Shown: positions 26,242-35,943 of the stretch, in pieces
How the letters are laid out: the number at the start of each line of letters is the position of its first letter
Position numbering within the stretch: position 1 is the stretch's first letter
Source: Microbulbifer agarilyticus
GTDB taxonomy: Bacteria > Pseudomonadota > Gammaproteobacteria > Pseudomonadales > Cellvibrionaceae
Direction of reading: 5' to 3'
DNA: 64,000 nt
Assembly: GCF_001999945.1 (NCBI RefSeq)
Contig: NZ_CP019650.1
Coordinates: 1,364,001 to 1,428,000 of the forward strand
Translations under genes and position numbers: made by a program
Notes under the pieces: model-generated
The model's input: only the letters and a program-made list of their open reading frames with translations
What the model was told of the DNA's origin: nothing
The model's database searches: none

Positions 26242-27324
26242 TCAAGTATTGGATGAGAGCCGGTAACGCAGCGGAAGTGGCAATTGCTCCGGCCCCAATT
26301 CGGCGCGCAAGTCTTTAAGTTTGATGCCGACACCAAGCAGGCGAATCGGATCGCTGCGCTTCTCCCAACATTGCTCCAGCAGTTGCTTGAACTCGCTGAT
26401 GCGTCCGGCCTTACTGGCGCGCTCGTGGGTAGACTGAGTAAAGTCGGCATACTTCACTTTTACGATTGCGCCGCTGATTTCATAGCGGTCGCCTAGCTTC
26501 TCCATACGCTCTTGCAGTCGACCGTACAGATGAATCATTTCTTCCTGCCAGGATTCCAAATTAATCAAGTCGTCGCGAAAGGTGCGCTCCACACTTACAC
26601 TTTTTCGTGAGCCATCACTGCTGACTTTTCTGTCGTCGATGCCGCGACACAATTGGTACAGGCGGTTGCCAAATTTTCCGTATTTTTGTGCCAGCTCAAT
26701 TTGGCTGTAGCGTCGTAAATCGCTGCAGGTACGGATTCCCTGCCGTTGCATTTTTTCTGCGGTGACTCGCCCTACACCGTGAATCTTTTTGATCGGTAAA
26801 CGCAGCACAAAATCTTCCACGGCATTTGGGTGGATGACTGTCAATCCATCGGGCTTTTGCCAGTCACTGGCGATTTTGGCGAGGAATTTATTCGGCGCTA
26901 CGCCTGCGGAAATCGTAATGCCCAGGTCCTTCTGGACCCGTGCGCGAATTTCCTGGGCGATTAAAGTTGCGCTGCCGTTGCAGTGCGGGCTATCCGTGAC
27001 ATCCAGGTACGCTTCATCTAGGGATAACGGCTCAATAAAGTCGGTATAAGATAGAAAAATTTCCCGTATCTGTGCGCTGACTTCCCGATATTTTTTCATG
27101 TTGCCCGGCACTACAATCAGATCAGGACACAGCTTTTTAGCCTGTGCAGTAGGCATGGCCGAGCGCACTCCGAAGCTGCGTGCTTCGTAGTTGCAGGTTG
27201 AGATAACACCCCTGCGGTCGCTTGACCCGCCCACAGCGATAGGACGCCCCCGTAAATTGGGGTCGTCACGCATCTCTACCGAGGCATAGAAGCAATCACA
27301 GTCACAATGGATGATTTTGCGCAT
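26242..27324 (-). CDS. dinB: DNA polymerase IV (Y family)
   Basis: A 360-residue translesion polymerase. The N-terminus (RKIIHCDCDCFYASVEMRD) contains catalytic Asp8, SLDEAYLDV supplies the Asp/Glu pair, and the helix-hairpin-helix part reads KIHGVGRVTAEKMQRQGI. The usual Met of the IDMDCF motif is Cys here. A LexA-like palindrome lies directly upstream of the start codon. No clear Shine-Dalgarno sequence is seen before this ATG. Confidence 0.95.
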   Translation of the reverse strand: MRKIIHCDCDCFYASVEMRDDPNLRGRPIAVGGSSDRRGVISTCNYEARSFGVRSAMPTAQAKKLCPDLIVVPGNMKKYREVSAQIREIFLSYTDFIEPLSLDEAYLDVTDSPHCNGSATLIAQEIRARVQKDLGITISAGVAPNKFLAKIASDWQKPDGLTVIHPNAVEDFVLRLPIKKIHGVGRVTAEKMQRQGIRTCSDLRRYSQIELAQKYGKFGNRLYQLCRGIDDRKVSSDGSRKSVSVERTFRDDLINLESWQEEMIHLYGRLQERMEKLGDRYEISGAIVKVKYADFTQSTHERASKAGRISEFKQLLEQCWEKRSDPIRLLGVGIKLKDLRAELGPEQLPLPLRYRLSSNT

Positions 27325-27325
27325 G

Positions 27326-27341
27326 CTGGAATTATATCCAG
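27326..27341 (-). promoter_or_regulatory. Possible LexA (SOS) box of dinB
   Basis: CTGGAATTATATCCAG fits CTG-N10-CAG with an AT-rich centre and is a perfect 6-bp inverted repeat at the ends. The canonical CTGT/ACAG is CTGG/CCAG here. It sits two bases upstream of the dinB ATG, where a repressor would block initiation. dinB is a classical SOS gene. Confidence 0.45.
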
Positions 27342-27396
27342 TATTTTGGCGCAGCCAACCATAATCTGTGCTGGTAATGGCACAGAGGGAGGAGAC

Positions 27397-27933
27397 ATGA
27401 ACTCAATGCCATTGGTACATGCAGCAACGGATGCTCCCCAAGACGCGGGCGTAAAAGCGGTACTGGATGATGTACGTATTCAACTGGGTGGAGTGCCCAA
27501 TTTATTCCGGGCCTATGCGAATAATCCGACCCTGCTGTCTCAATTGTGGGATCGGTATCAGCACGTGATGCTCACCGGCCATCTGTCGCCCAAATTGAAA
27601 GAGGCAATGGCGTTGATGATTGCTGCGGACGAGCACTGCGACTACGGCATTGCCCAGCATGTAGCATGGTTGGAAAAGCTGGGCGTGGCGCCGCGTGAGA
27701 TCCTGCGTATCCGTACCAACCCAGATCACGCGCATTTTGATCGTAAAGAGCACGCCCTGCTGGAGCTTGCCCGGCATATGAATTCCGCACCACACGACCA
27801 TGGCGATCTCGCGGTGAAGGCTGCGCGCAAGGCGGGTGCGAGTGATGCGGAAATTCTTGAGGCGGTGGCAGTGGCCGGCTTGTCTGCAGAACTGAGCCAC
27901 GCGGCATCGTTTTTAGGGGTGCCGGTCGACTAG
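27397..27933 (+). CDS. Carboxymuconolactone decarboxylase/AhpD-like protein
   Basis: A 178-residue all-helical protein of the CMD/AhpD-like superfamily. The conserved segment is LKEAMALMIAADEHCDYGIAQH. AhpD-type peroxidases have CxxC, whereas here only the first Cys remains (Cys-Asp-Tyr-Gly), so thiol peroxidase activity by the standard mechanism is doubtful. The ATG is chosen for GGGAGGAG just upstream; a longer frame begins inside dinB. It is followed by a strong bidirectional terminator. Confidence 0.75.
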   Translation: MNSMPLVHAATDAPQDAGVKAVLDDVRIQLGGVPNLFRAYANNPTLLSQLWDRYQHVMLTGHLSPKLKEAMALMIAADEHCDYGIAQHVAWLEKLGVAPREILRIRTNPDHAHFDRKEHALLELARHMNSAPHDHGDLAVKAARKAGASDAEILEAVAVAGLSAELSHAASFLGVPVD

Positions 27934-27996
27934 CGATTGGGTCGATTAGTGATTGATAGAAGGGTCAATCACGCGGGCAAATGACAGGCACAAAAA

Positions 27997-28020
27997 AGCC
28001 GTCTACAAAGACGGCTTTTT
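27997..28020. terminator. Bidirectional terminator between CMD-like gene and fdxA
   Basis: The perfect stem AGCCGTCT/AGACGGCT has a 4-nt loop (ACAA), an A run on the left and a T run on the right. It serves both converging transcripts. Confidence 0.9.
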
Positions 28021-28041
28021 ATTGGCAGGGCTGTGGGCGGC

Positions 28042-28365
28042 TTACCGCTCCAGATACTGCAGCTTGTCAGTCTTGCCATCCCACTCTGCGGCGTCAGGCA
28101 GAGGGTCTTTTTTCTCGGTAATGTTGGGCCACACTTCGGCGAGCTCGGCGTTCAGCTCGGTGTATTCCTGCTGGTCGTCTGGCACTTCGTCTTCGGAGAA
28201 GATGGCATTGGCCGGGCACTCTGGTTCACACAGGGCGCAGTCGATGCACTCGTCCGGGTGGATCACCAGGAAGTTGGGGCCTTCATAAAAGCAGTCTACC
28301 GGGCAAACTTCCACACAGTCGGTGTATTTGCACTTGATGCAGTTTTCCCCAATTACGAATGTCAT
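28042..28365 (-). CDS. fdxA: 7Fe ferredoxin FdxA
   Basis: A 107-residue ferredoxin with two cluster motifs: [18 protein letters not shown], and [16 protein letters not shown] for the 4Fe-4S cluster. It matches the FdxA/FdI type carrying 3Fe-4S and 4Fe-4S. GAGGG lies six bases before the ATG chosen here. Its location directly downstream of mutS is the usual arrangement in pseudomonads and relatives. Confidence 0.93.
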   Translation of the reverse strand: MTFVIGENCIKCKYTDCVEVCPVDCFYEGPNFLVIHPDECIDCALCEPECPANAIFSEDEVPDDQQEYTELNAELAEVWPNITEKKDPLPDAAEWDGKTDKLQYLER

Positions 28366-28503
28366 GCTAATCCCTCGATAATACTGTGGCGTTGCCACTG
28401 CTCGGCCAGTAGCTGTTGAAACCGCGCTTTATTCTGAAAGCAGCGGATTTTAGCAATTACTGGCGCGAATTGTAGTGGCTTTTGAGTCAAATTGGTTGGG
28501 TGC

Positions 28504-31167
28504 TTATAACAATTTGCGCAGAGCGTAGAGCTGCTCCAGCGCTTGGCGCGGGGTCAACTCATCTGGATCCAACCCTTCCAGTGCCTCCACAGCCGGGTGC
28601 GGGGCGCTGCCGAACAGGTCTACCTGTGCGGGTGCGGCGGGCTTCGCTTTGGCCTTGGGGACAACAGGGGCAGGCTCGGGAACTACGGGCTCGGTCGGCT
28701 CCGCTTCAATCGCGGCCTTGGGGCCGGGGCCCGAATCGCGCGTGGTGTGTCCGGCTTCCAGGGCGGCCAGGCGCGCCTTGGCTTCATCCAGCACTTCCTG
28801 AGGAATGCCGGCCAGTTTCGCCACCTGCAAGCCGTAACTCTTGGAGGCCGGGCCTTCCTGAATGCGGTGCAGGAACACGATGGAATCCCCGTGCTCGGTA
28901 GCGTTCAGGTGAATATTGGCCACTTCGCCGCACTGTGCGGGGAGTTCGGTCAGTTCGAAATAGTGGGTGGCGAACAGGGTAAAGGCACGCACGCGGTCGG
29001 CAAGGAAGTGCGCACAGGCCCAGGCCAGAGACAGGCCATCGTAAGTGCTGGTACCGCGGCCAATTTCATCCATCAGGATCAGGCTGTGCTCGCTGGCATT
29101 GCGCAGGATGTTCGCGGTCTCGGTCATTTCCACCATAAAGGTGGAGCGGCCACCGGCCAGGTCGTCGGCGCTGCCAATGCGGGTAAAGATACGGTCCAGC
29201 AAGCCGATGCGCGCGCTGTCTGCAGGTACAAAGCTGCCACAGTGCGCCAGCAGGGCGATCAGCGCGGTCTGACGCATATAGGTCGATTTACCGCCCATGT
29301 TGGGGCCGGTAATGACCAGCATACGGCGGGACGTGTGCAGGTCGATATCGTTGGCCACAAAGGGATCTTCGAGGACTTGCTCCACCACCGGGTGGCGGCC
29401 ACCTTCCACATGGATACCCGGCTCCTCGGAGAGCTCTGGTTTGGTCAGGCGCAGCTGGTCAGCGCGCTCGGCCATATTCCCTAGTACGTCCAGTTCGGAA
29501 ACAGCCGCCGCAGCGGTTTGCAGCTCCGCGAGGGATTCGTTCAGGGTGGTGATCAGTTCCTCGTACAGGAACTTCTCGCGGGCAAGGGCACGGCTCTTGG
29601 CTGACAGTGCCTTGTCTTCAAACTCCTTCAGTTCCGGGGTGATGAAGCGCTCGGCATTCTTCAGGGTCTGGCGGCGGATATAGTCGGCCGGTGCCTTGTC
29701 GCTCTGGCCGCGGCTGATCTCGATAAAGTAGCCGTGCACTCGGTTGTAGCCGACTTTCAGGGTGGGAATGCCGGTGCGCTCTTTCTCGCGCACCTCCAGC
29801 TGGACCAGGTAATCACCGGCGTTTTCACTGATACCACGCAGCTCATCCAGCTCCTCATCGAAGCCGTCTGCGATCACACCGCCTTCACGGATAACCACGG
29901 GTGGGTTTTCCACCAGCGCGCGCTGCAGCAGTTCCACGGTTTGTGGCCACTCACCCATTTCACGATTCAACTGCCCAAGCAGGGCTGCGTCGGTCTCGCT
30001 CAGTTGGCTTTGCAGTTCCGGGAATTGGGCCAGGGACATACCCAGGCGGGACAGGTCGCGGGGGCGTGCAGAACGCAGGGCTAGGCGGCCAAGAATTCGC
30101 TCCATATCGCCGATGGGCTTTAGCGCTTCGCGCAGTGGCTCAAACCGGTAATCACTAATCAGTGCAGAAATCGCGTTCTGGCGCTGCTGCAAGGTGTTCA
30201 GGTTGCGCAGCGGGTTGTTCAGCCAGCGGCGCAACAGGCGGCTACCCATGGCCGTCTTGCAGGCATCGAATACCGACAGCAGGGTGTTGTCGTCGCCACC
30301 GTTCAGGTTGGTGTCGATTTCCAGGTTGCGGCGGCTGGCTGGGTCCAGGGCGACGGTGTCTTCGCTGCGCTCGGTACGCAGGGTGCGAATATGGGGTAGT
30401 TCGGTGCGCTGGGTATCGCGGGCGTATTGCAGCAGGCAACCGGCCGCGCAGAGGGCTGCATGCATATGGCTGCAGCCGAAGGCTTCCAGGTCCATGGTGC
30501 CAAACTGACGGTTCAGCAGGCGCAGGGCGCTTTCCAAATCGAATTCCCAGGGCGCGCGGCGGCGTACGCCGGGGCGGCGCTCGATTTCCACTGGCAGGGT
30601 GAGGTCTTCGGATACCAGCAATTCGGTGGGACTGAAACGCTGGATCTGCTCTGCCAGGGCTTCTTCACTGTCGACTTCCTGCACCGCGAAATGCCCGGTG
30701 CCCACATCCAGTAGCGCCAAGCCAAACTGGTCGCCCACAAGAACGGTGGATGCCAGCAGGTTGTCACGGCGCTCGTTCAGCAGTGCTTCGTCGGTCACGG
30801 TACCGGGCGTGACGATTCGCACAACCTTGCGCTCAACCGGGCCCTTGGACGTGGCCGGGTCACCGATCTGCTCGGCAATGGCTACAGAAACGCCGGCCTT
30901 GATCAGTCGCGCCAGGTAGCCTTCCGCCGCATGGTAGGGAATACCGGCCATGGGAATTGGCTGGCCACCGGATTTACCGCGGGCAGTCAGGGTCACATCC
31001 AGCAGCTCGGCGGCTCGCTTGGCGTCGTCGTAGAACAGCTCGTAGAAATCACCCATGCGGTAAAACACCAGCTCGTGGGTGTGTTCCGCCTTGATTCGCA
31101 GGTACTGCTGCATCATGGGGGTGTGTTCGGGCTTTTCGGCCTTGGGCTTTGCGGCGGTCTTGGGCAT
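28504..31167 (-). CDS. mutS: DNA mismatch repair ATPase MutS
   Basis: An 887-residue protein with the complete MutS layout. The mismatch-reading [11 protein letters not shown] motif lies near residue 36, followed by connector, lever and clamp domains. The ATPase has [15 protein letters not shown] (Walker A), [18 protein letters not shown] (Walker B and signature) and [11 protein letters not shown]. An Ala/Pro-rich linker near residues 805-855 precedes the C-terminal [17 protein letters not shown] dimerisation motif. It recognises mismatches and starts repair with MutL. Confidence 0.97.
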   Translation of the reverse strand: MPKTAAKPKAEKPEHTPMMQQYLRIKAEHTHELVFYRMGDFYELFYDDAKRAAELLDVTLTARGKSGGQPIPMAGIPYHAAEGYLARLIKAGVSVAIAEQIGDPATSKGPVERKVVRIVTPGTVTDEALLNERRDNLLASTVLVGDQFGLALLDVGTGHFAVQEVDSEEALAEQIQRFSPTELLVSEDLTLPVEIERRPGVRRRAPWEFDLESALRLLNRQFGTMDLEAFGCSHMHAALCAAGCLLQYARDTQRTELPHIRTLRTERSEDTVALDPASRRNLEIDTNLNGGDDNTLLSVFDACKTAMGSRLLRRWLNNPLRNLNTLQQRQNAISALISDYRFEPLREALKPIGDMERILGRLALRSARPRDLSRLGMSLAQFPELQSQLSETDAALLGQLNREMGEWPQTVELLQRALVENPPVVIREGGVIADGFDEELDELRGISENAGDYLVQLEVREKERTGIPTLKVGYNRVHGYFIEISRGQSDKAPADYIRRQTLKNAERFITPELKEFEDKALSAKSRALAREKFLYEELITTLNESLAELQTAAAAVSELDVLGNMAERADQLRLTKPELSEEPGIHVEGGRHPVVEQVLEDPFVANDIDLHTSRRMLVITGPNMGGKSTYMRQTALIALLAHCGSFVPADSARIGLLDRIFTRIGSADDLAGGRSTFMVEMTETANILRNASEHSLILMDEIGRGTSTYDGLSLAWACAHFLADRVRAFTLFATHYFELTELPAQCGEVANIHLNATEHGDSIVFLHRIQEGPASKSYGLQVAKLAGIPQEVLDEAKARLAALEAGHTTRDSGPGPKAAIEAEPTEPVVPEPAPVVPKAKAKPAAPAQVDLFGSAPHPAVEALEGLDPDELTPRQALEQLYALRKLL

Positions 31168-31868
31168 TATTTTGTAAAAACTTCTTAAAATTCAATAGGT
31201 TGAGGCGTTTTTAGTCTGTCCCGCGTACTCAAGGGGCCTCAATGTTGCGCTTTCAATCGCGGAATCTAGCGTCGGTACTCGTTCGCGTACTACTTTTTCC
31301 ACTTCCGGCGGCAAACAGCCTACATCTCTCACGGAAATATCTGTCTACGTTACGGTCTGTTGACGTGAACTGGCGTCATTGACAGCGGGGCTAGTTGAGA
31401 ACCGCGCAGAATAACAAACCGCTACAAAAACCACTAATTGACCCACTGGTCGAGTAGGGCCTCAGTAAGTGGCATACCTCGGCCAATTTCAGAGATTGCT
31501 CCTTCCCAAGCGGGGGGTGTTTGCACTTAGTTGAATGCGGTTCGTCAACTTGGGCGATGAAATGCTTCGTATGAACGTAAATGGGTCCTTCCGAGTGTAT
31601 TGGCAGTGATATCTAGAAATACTACCTGCAAATAAATTCTAATTTTTAGCTTTTATTCGGAATAAATTTCCATTGAGAAAGCTTGTCTTATAGCATTCTT
31701 GTACAGATAGCCGAACGTCGAACAACGGCGGGTTGATGTCGACGAGAAGTTAGGGCTGGAGCGAATCCGAATCGAGCCCTTCCAGCGCGAGCTCCGGGGG
31801 AGCTATAGACCTATAGCAATCGGGCACTGCTCATTCTGTACGACAATCTCAACCAGAAGGAAGTGAGC
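31168..31868. other. Non-coding boundary between mutS and the accessory island
   Basis: About 700 bases upstream of mutS without a supportable gene. It includes the mutS promoter region. Base composition shifts to AT-rich toward the right, and the last part leads into the decayed hlyD-like sequence. In many gammaproteobacteria recA/cinA flank mutS here, so this may be an insertion junction. Confidence 0.5.
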
Positions 31869-32099
31869 TGCAATATCGCTGCACGGGAAACAGAGTATGA
31901 AAATCATAACTAAGAAGTCTCCAGCAGATCACGGCGCCCCATCGCCGGTACCTTCTCAGGAACGGTCACCAATATTTCCGAAGGCGCTGCTATGGATGAG
32001 GATAAGGGGTATCACTATCTGTCTAGTGTCCGTTTAAATGCGCAGGGCTTGAAACTGGCGGATCGTGAGTCGCTTGGTAATAGTTTTGGGGAGAGATAG
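31869..32099 (+). pseudogene. Decayed 3' end of an hlyD-like adaptor gene, copy 1
   Basis: This stretch is a direct-repeat partner of 32640-32983. The readable part from 31992 (MDEDKGYHYLSSVRLNAQGL) corresponds to the strand just before the C-terminal beta segment of HlyD-type adaptors. Upstream, the frame is broken by stops and shifts. About 90 bases encoding the VADVKTG segment present in copy 2 are missing, joining DRE directly to the SLGNSFG tail. The end supplies the GGGGAGAGAT ribosome site for the next gene. Confidence 0.65.
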
Positions 32100-32101
32100 A
32101 G

Positions 32102-32596
32102 ATGGTTGCCATGAAGCGAATTTTTGGGGCATTTAGCCTTATTATTTTTATACCAATTTTGTTAGTTATTTTGGGTGTGATCGGAACGGAACTTAACAAG
32201 GCGTATTGGGATAAGCAGGTCAGTAGAATGTGCGAAGAAGAAGGCGGTGTAGTGATATTTGAGCGAGTAGTTTTGTCAGACTCTGAATATCAAAGAAACG
32301 ATGGGAATGATGGTTCTATTCGCGTAATGCCTGAAGAGACTTCAAAAGAAAAACATGAATACGCCTGGCGAAGTAATACAGTTGTGATAAATGCTTCTAA
32401 GCCGTACGTTCGACGTACAGAATACACGGTGTATAGAAAGGATGGTGGTGAGGAACTAGGAAAAAAAGTTACGTTTTCTCGGAGAGGAGGGGACTTCCCT
32501 ACGGGGATTATGCATGAGTCGAGTTTTAGTTGTAGTGATAAGTTTGGGTTCGACATCAATATAGTTAATGAAATATTTAAGATTGAGGAAGTGTAG
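32102..32596 (+). CDS. Uncharacterised membrane-anchored protein, family A copy 1
   Basis: A 164-residue protein not recognised as a named family. An N-terminal transmembrane helix (FSLIIFIPILLVILGVIG, about 11-28) is followed by ELNKAYWDKQVSRMC and, near the C-terminus, YRKDGGEELGKKVTF and RRGGDFP. These blocks recur in the gene at 35380, so they define a paralogous pair. GGGGAGAGAT from the decayed hlyD end lies just upstream of ATG. Function unknown; an exported cargo-linked or immunity role is only inferred from the neighbourhood. Confidence 0.7.
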   Translation: MVAMKRIFGAFSLIIFIPILLVILGVIGTELNKAYWDKQVSRMCEEEGGVVIFERVVLSDSEYQRNDGNDGSIRVMPEETSKEKHEYAWRSNTVVINASKPYVRRTEYTVYRKDGGEELGKKVTFSRRGGDFPTGIMHESSFSCSDKFGFDINIVNEIFKIEEV

Positions 32597-32639
32597 GGTG
32601 GCATTTTTTGATGTCAATTGCAGTGCAGAGCTAAGGACG

Positions 32640-32983
32640 TGAGCTGCAATATCGCTGCACTGGAAACAGAGTGCGAACCTTATAGTTAGAAATTCTCCAG
32701 CAGATCACCGTGCCCGTTCGCCGGCACCGTTTCAGGAGCGGTCGTCAACCTTTCTGAAGACGCTGTTATGGATGAGGGTGAAGGGTATCTCTATCTTTCC
32801 AATACCCGAATGAATGCACAGAGCCTGAAGCTGCTGGATCGAGAGTTATCTCTACGGGTGGGGGTGCATGTGGTTGCCGATGTGAAAACGGGAAAAAATA
32901 TCTACGAGTATTTTATCAAGCCGGTTCGCCAATCGCTGATGAGCAGTTTTGGGGGAGATAGTGATGAATGCGAAAGGAAATAA
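32640..32983 (+). pseudogene. Decayed 3' end of an hlyD-like adaptor gene, copy 2
   Basis: Homologous to 31869-32099 through about 210 bases, then longer. The open part (32768-32983) encodes the end of an HlyD-family protein: LYLSNTRMNAQSLKL, then VGVHVVADVKTGKNIYEYF. This matches the general HlyD C-terminus (compare VATVDVRTGSKTIFDY in the intact adaptor at 10223-11512). Upstream, an in-frame stop interrupts the segment that should hold the lipoyl half (FAGTVSGAVVNLSED). The 3' end overlaps the start of the next lipoprotein gene. Confidence 0.7.
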
Positions 32984-33701
32984 GGGTGTTGCATTCAAGG
33001 TAAATACTCTAGCTTTTATCAGGAATCTTCTAGTGAATTCACTGCATCATTATGGCGTTATCTTGTTTGTTATTCTGGGTTTGTTTATGTCTGCTTGCGA
33101 AAGGAGGTATAGACCAAATGCAAATACAGAAGAGCATAAGCTGGCTCATGGTCACGTAGACGGGAAAACAAACCAAATTTTGGTGGGCCGGACACTTCTG
33201 AGAATTCCGCCCAGCATTAAATATAAACCGGTGACTGCAGGGAAAATTCATCCCGGGCAAGCCGATCAGGTTTTTCTTGGTATTAGCTTTCCGCAATATG
33301 TAAAAAACGACAACATTAATTCAGTCTTAATAATGTTGCGGAAAGGGTATGAAGATCCAAAAATATGGAATAAATATTTTGATGATAAGGTGTGGAAAAA
33401 AATTGACGAAAATATCGAGCTAGGTCTTACTGAGTACCATCAAGATGTGAATCATATGGCTTGGGGTTACATTGTGTATGCGCCAATTGAAAAAGAATTT
33501 AAAACTCCGAAAGGAAGTATCGTGAAATATAGCTGCTCTGGGAATGGCCGAGGTGTAACTTACTGCCTCAGCGGATTTGTTCTTGGTGATGACTTGTATG
33601 TTCAATACAAAATTTCAAGGCAGCTATTGCCGTATTGGAAGGAAGTTCACTTAAGTGTTATTAGCTACGTTAACAATTTGATATCTGATCAGGGAGAGTG
33701 A
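32964..33701 (+). CDS. Uncharacterised lipoprotein, family B copy 1
   Basis: A 245-residue probable lipoprotein with a hydrophobic segment (GVILFVILGLFMSAC) ending in a lipobox Cys near residue 45. Signature blocks shared with copy 2 are HKLAHGHVDG, ILVGRTLLRIPP, GYEDP, LGLTEYHQ, TPKGSIVKYSCSGN and a C-terminal LLPYWKEV. GGGGGAGAT precedes the ATG, which lies inside the hlyD remnant. Function unknown; lipoproteins in arrays like this can be periplasmic immunity proteins, which is inference. Confidence 0.7.
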   Translation: MNAKGNKGVAFKVNTLAFIRNLLVNSLHHYGVILFVILGLFMSACERRYRPNANTEEHKLAHGHVDGKTNQILVGRTLLRIPPSIKYKPVTAGKIHPGQADQVFLGISFPQYVKNDNINSVLIMLRKGYEDPKIWNKYFDDKVWKKIDENIELGLTEYHQDVNHMAWGYIVYAPIEKEFKTPKGSIVKYSCSGNGRGVTYCLSGFVLGDDLYVQYKISRQLLPYWKEVHLSVISYVNNLISDQGE

Positions 33702-33768
33702 AATGGGTTCTGTTTATATTAAAGAGGCGCAGAGATAGATTTTTCAAGAGTTTCTCGATAGGCGGCAA

Positions 33769-34458
33769 ATGAGGACGGAAAATATCTATAGGCGATATCG
33801 TATATCTTTTTATGTTAAAGCATTCACATGTTTTTCTATTATTTTTTTGGTTCTTCAGTCGTGTTTGAGTGAGAAGAAACCCTTGACGAATACACGGGAA
33901 AGCAAGATTGCTCATGGATATGTTGAGGGGTATGCAAGTGAGATTTTAGTGGGTGATGTGCTGCTTAAAATTCCTCCAGATGTAAATTATACGCCTGAAA
34001 GTAACGGAAGGGTTGTTCCTGGAAAGGCAGATCAAATTACTTTTGGTTTGAGGTACCCGGATATCGAGCCTGAGGATTCAGTCAATCTAGTTGTGATTAA
34101 AGTTCGGAGAGGATTTGAGGATCCAGGTTTCTCACGAAATAGAATTGATAGAGAAACTTGGGTGGATATAAAGGATCTAAATGATTTGGGTTTGACGGAG
34201 TATCGAAAAAATACGAAGAGTACCGCTCATGGTTACGTAATGTATACACCAGTAGAAGGTGTAGTCAGAACGCCGAAGGGTGGGCCTATAATTTATTCAT
34301 GTCAAGGTAATTATCTTCGGGTCGTTTCCTGCTACACAGGCTTTGAATTACAAGATGGTTTATATGTGGAATATATTTTCCCATATGCCTTAATTGAAAA
34401 TTGGCGAAAGATACAGGTTGATGTACAAAAATTCGTTGCAGAGATGGGGGGTATGTGA
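33769..34458 (+). CDS. Uncharacterised lipoprotein, family B copy 2
   Basis: A 229-residue paralogue of the preceding gene. The signal segment FSIIFLVLQSC ends in a lipobox Cys near residue 32. It shares SKIAHGYVEG, ILVGDVLLKIPPD, KADQITFGL, GFEDPG, LGLTEYRK, TPKGGPIIYSCQGN and a C-terminal ENWRKIQ. The two copies have diverged strongly outside these blocks, so the duplication is not recent. Function unknown. Confidence 0.7.
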   Translation: MRTENIYRRYRISFYVKAFTCFSIIFLVLQSCLSEKKPLTNTRESKIAHGYVEGYASEILVGDVLLKIPPDVNYTPESNGRVVPGKADQITFGLRYPDIEPEDSVNLVVIKVRRGFEDPGFSRNRIDRETWVDIKDLNDLGLTEYRKNTKSTAHGYVMYTPVEGVVRTPKGGPIIYSCQGNYLRVVSCYTGFELQDGLYVEYIFPYALIENWRKIQVDVQKFVAEMGGM

Positions 34459-34496
34459 TTAAGCCCCCCAAATTTCGGAAAACTTAAGAGATTCAT

Positions 34497-35294
34497 ATGC
34501 TCAAAAATAAGTTTTTGTTAGTAAAGCGATTTTCTATTTTGGCTGCCTTGCTTGGGCCGTTTGCAATATTTTTAATATTAAACAGTGTGTCGGTTGATTC
34601 GACTATGTCGACTTTTTCGGGTGACACGGAAATGAGAAATACGAAGGTCCTAGAGCTTGGTGGCGTGGTTGTTTCCATTCCAGAAGGATATCGAAATTTT
34701 CTTTCATTTAAAGAAAGAATCGAAGGCTCAGAGGGTAATGGTGATGAGTTAGCAAGGAAGTCGTATCCACAAGTAAGCTCCTTTGGCTTTGTTGTTGTTT
34801 ACCCTGACATGCAAGATCCTCAGCCAGTTTCTGGTATTAAAGTAGATATATTTACAACTAAAAGGATGAGGGTTCTTGTAAATGCGGGAAGCAAAAGTGG
34901 TTTGGATGGATCGCTCGGCCTAAGGAAAAAGCGACTTTTGGATCCCAAAAAGCCCTGTTATATGAAATGTTTTTTGTATGACCCGATGGAGGAGGGTATT
35001 TATGGCCTGACCGGGTATGCATCAAGGATTGTGGGTGAAAAGGTTGATGGGTATCGCGCTGGTTCTGATATGAGGGATTTCAACATATATCTTGATGAGG
35101 GTTCTGAGTCCGCTCCAAAAACTTTTATACAATGCAGCAATAATACACATGCTGCAGCAAGATGTTCGCACATGTTTACTCTCACTCCAAAAATGAACGT
35201 TAGTGTGAAAGTCGGTTATAGAAAGAGCCTTCTGCCATACTGGCGAGAAATTCAAGAAGGAATATCTGATCTTATCTATGGGTTTGAAATCTAG
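34497..35294 (+). CDS. Uncharacterised exported protein, divergent family B copy 3
   Basis: A 265-residue protein with an N-terminal membrane helix (FSILAALLGPFAIFLILNSV) and no lipobox. It has weaker versions of the family B pattern: VLELGGVVVSIPEGY in place of the LVG...IPP block, and LLPYWREIQEGISDLI at the end. It has four Cys in the second half, probably paired in the periplasm. AAGAGAT lies before ATG. Assignment to the family is tentative. Confidence 0.6.
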   Translation: MLKNKFLLVKRFSILAALLGPFAIFLILNSVSVDSTMSTFSGDTEMRNTKVLELGGVVVSIPEGYRNFLSFKERIEGSEGNGDELARKSYPQVSSFGFVVVYPDMQDPQPVSGIKVDIFTTKRMRVLVNAGSKSGLDGSLGLRKKRLLDPKKPCYMKCFLYDPMEEGIYGLTGYASRIVGEKVDGYRAGSDMRDFNIYLDEGSESAPKTFIQCSNNTHAAARCSHMFTLTPKMNVSVKVGYRKSLLPYWREIQEGISDLIYGFEI

Positions 35295-35379
35295 GGTGTA
35301 TCAAAATAAGTACCATTGATATGCCTGCCAGCATTACCTATGTACACTCCTGGCGATTTTTTCATTGGAGGTAGCGGTT

Positions 35380-35814
35380 TTGAAGATTCTTTTTACTGTT
35401 TTACTGGTCCCAATTTTTGTGATCTTTCTGGGGGTTGGTGTTGCTGAATTGAATAAAGCATATTGGGATGGACAGGTTAGGAAGCTATGTCGAGCTTATG
35501 GCGGAATAACTATATATGAATCAGTCGCACTGTCGGAGGATGAATTTACAGCGCTTGGCGGTGTTTTAGGTAAGCCGCTTGTAGTTCCAGTAAAGGGGGC
35601 ATCCTGGGCCAATCGGGAGCCAAACTTTCCTTATGAAATGGAGCGGATCACCGAGAGTATTAAGAAGCGTAACCCTTTAGTTTGGAAGCATGAGGCAGCA
35701 ATATATAGAAAGTCAGATAAAAAGGTATTGGGTAAGAGGGTTTCCTTTGTTCGTCGGGGTGGGGATTTTCGACCGGAATACTTCATGACTCTAGCTACAG
35801 TTGTCGGGATATAG
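35380..35814 (+). CDS. Uncharacterised membrane-anchored protein, family A copy 2
   Basis: A 144-residue paralogue of the gene at 32102. After a membrane helix (LLVPIFVIFLGVGV) it reads AELNKAYWDGQVRKLCRAYG, then YRKSDKKVLGKRVSFVRRGG. A TTG start at 35380 is chosen because GGAGG lies eight bases upstream and the resulting N-terminus (MKILF) matches the MKRIF of copy 1. Copy 1 continues about 20 residues beyond the point where this copy ends. Function unknown. Confidence 0.65.
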   Translation: MKILFTVLLVPIFVIFLGVGVAELNKAYWDGQVRKLCRAYGGITIYESVALSEDEFTALGGVLGKPLVVPVKGASWANREPNFPYEMERITESIKKRNPLVWKHEAAIYRKSDKKVLGKRVSFVRRGGDFRPEYFMTLATVVGI

Positions 35815-35943
35815 ATGGTTTTGATGGAAGCTTCGAGGGGGGGCAAAGTTGAAGGGTGGTAATAATGGTGTTCTTGAATTCTAAGATAATACAGAGTTTG
35901 GTGGCCCAAAAGAGTTGATCACTATGATCATGGATTTGGATTT

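Noticed and set aside
27370..27390. CTGTGCTGG...GGCACAG near the CMD-like gene as a second LexA box
   Set aside because: The CTGT and ACAG arms are 12 bases apart rather than 8, outside the LexA spacing.
30162..30602. Plus-strand ORFs inside mutS
   Set aside because: They are antisense shadows in a GC-rich conserved gene.
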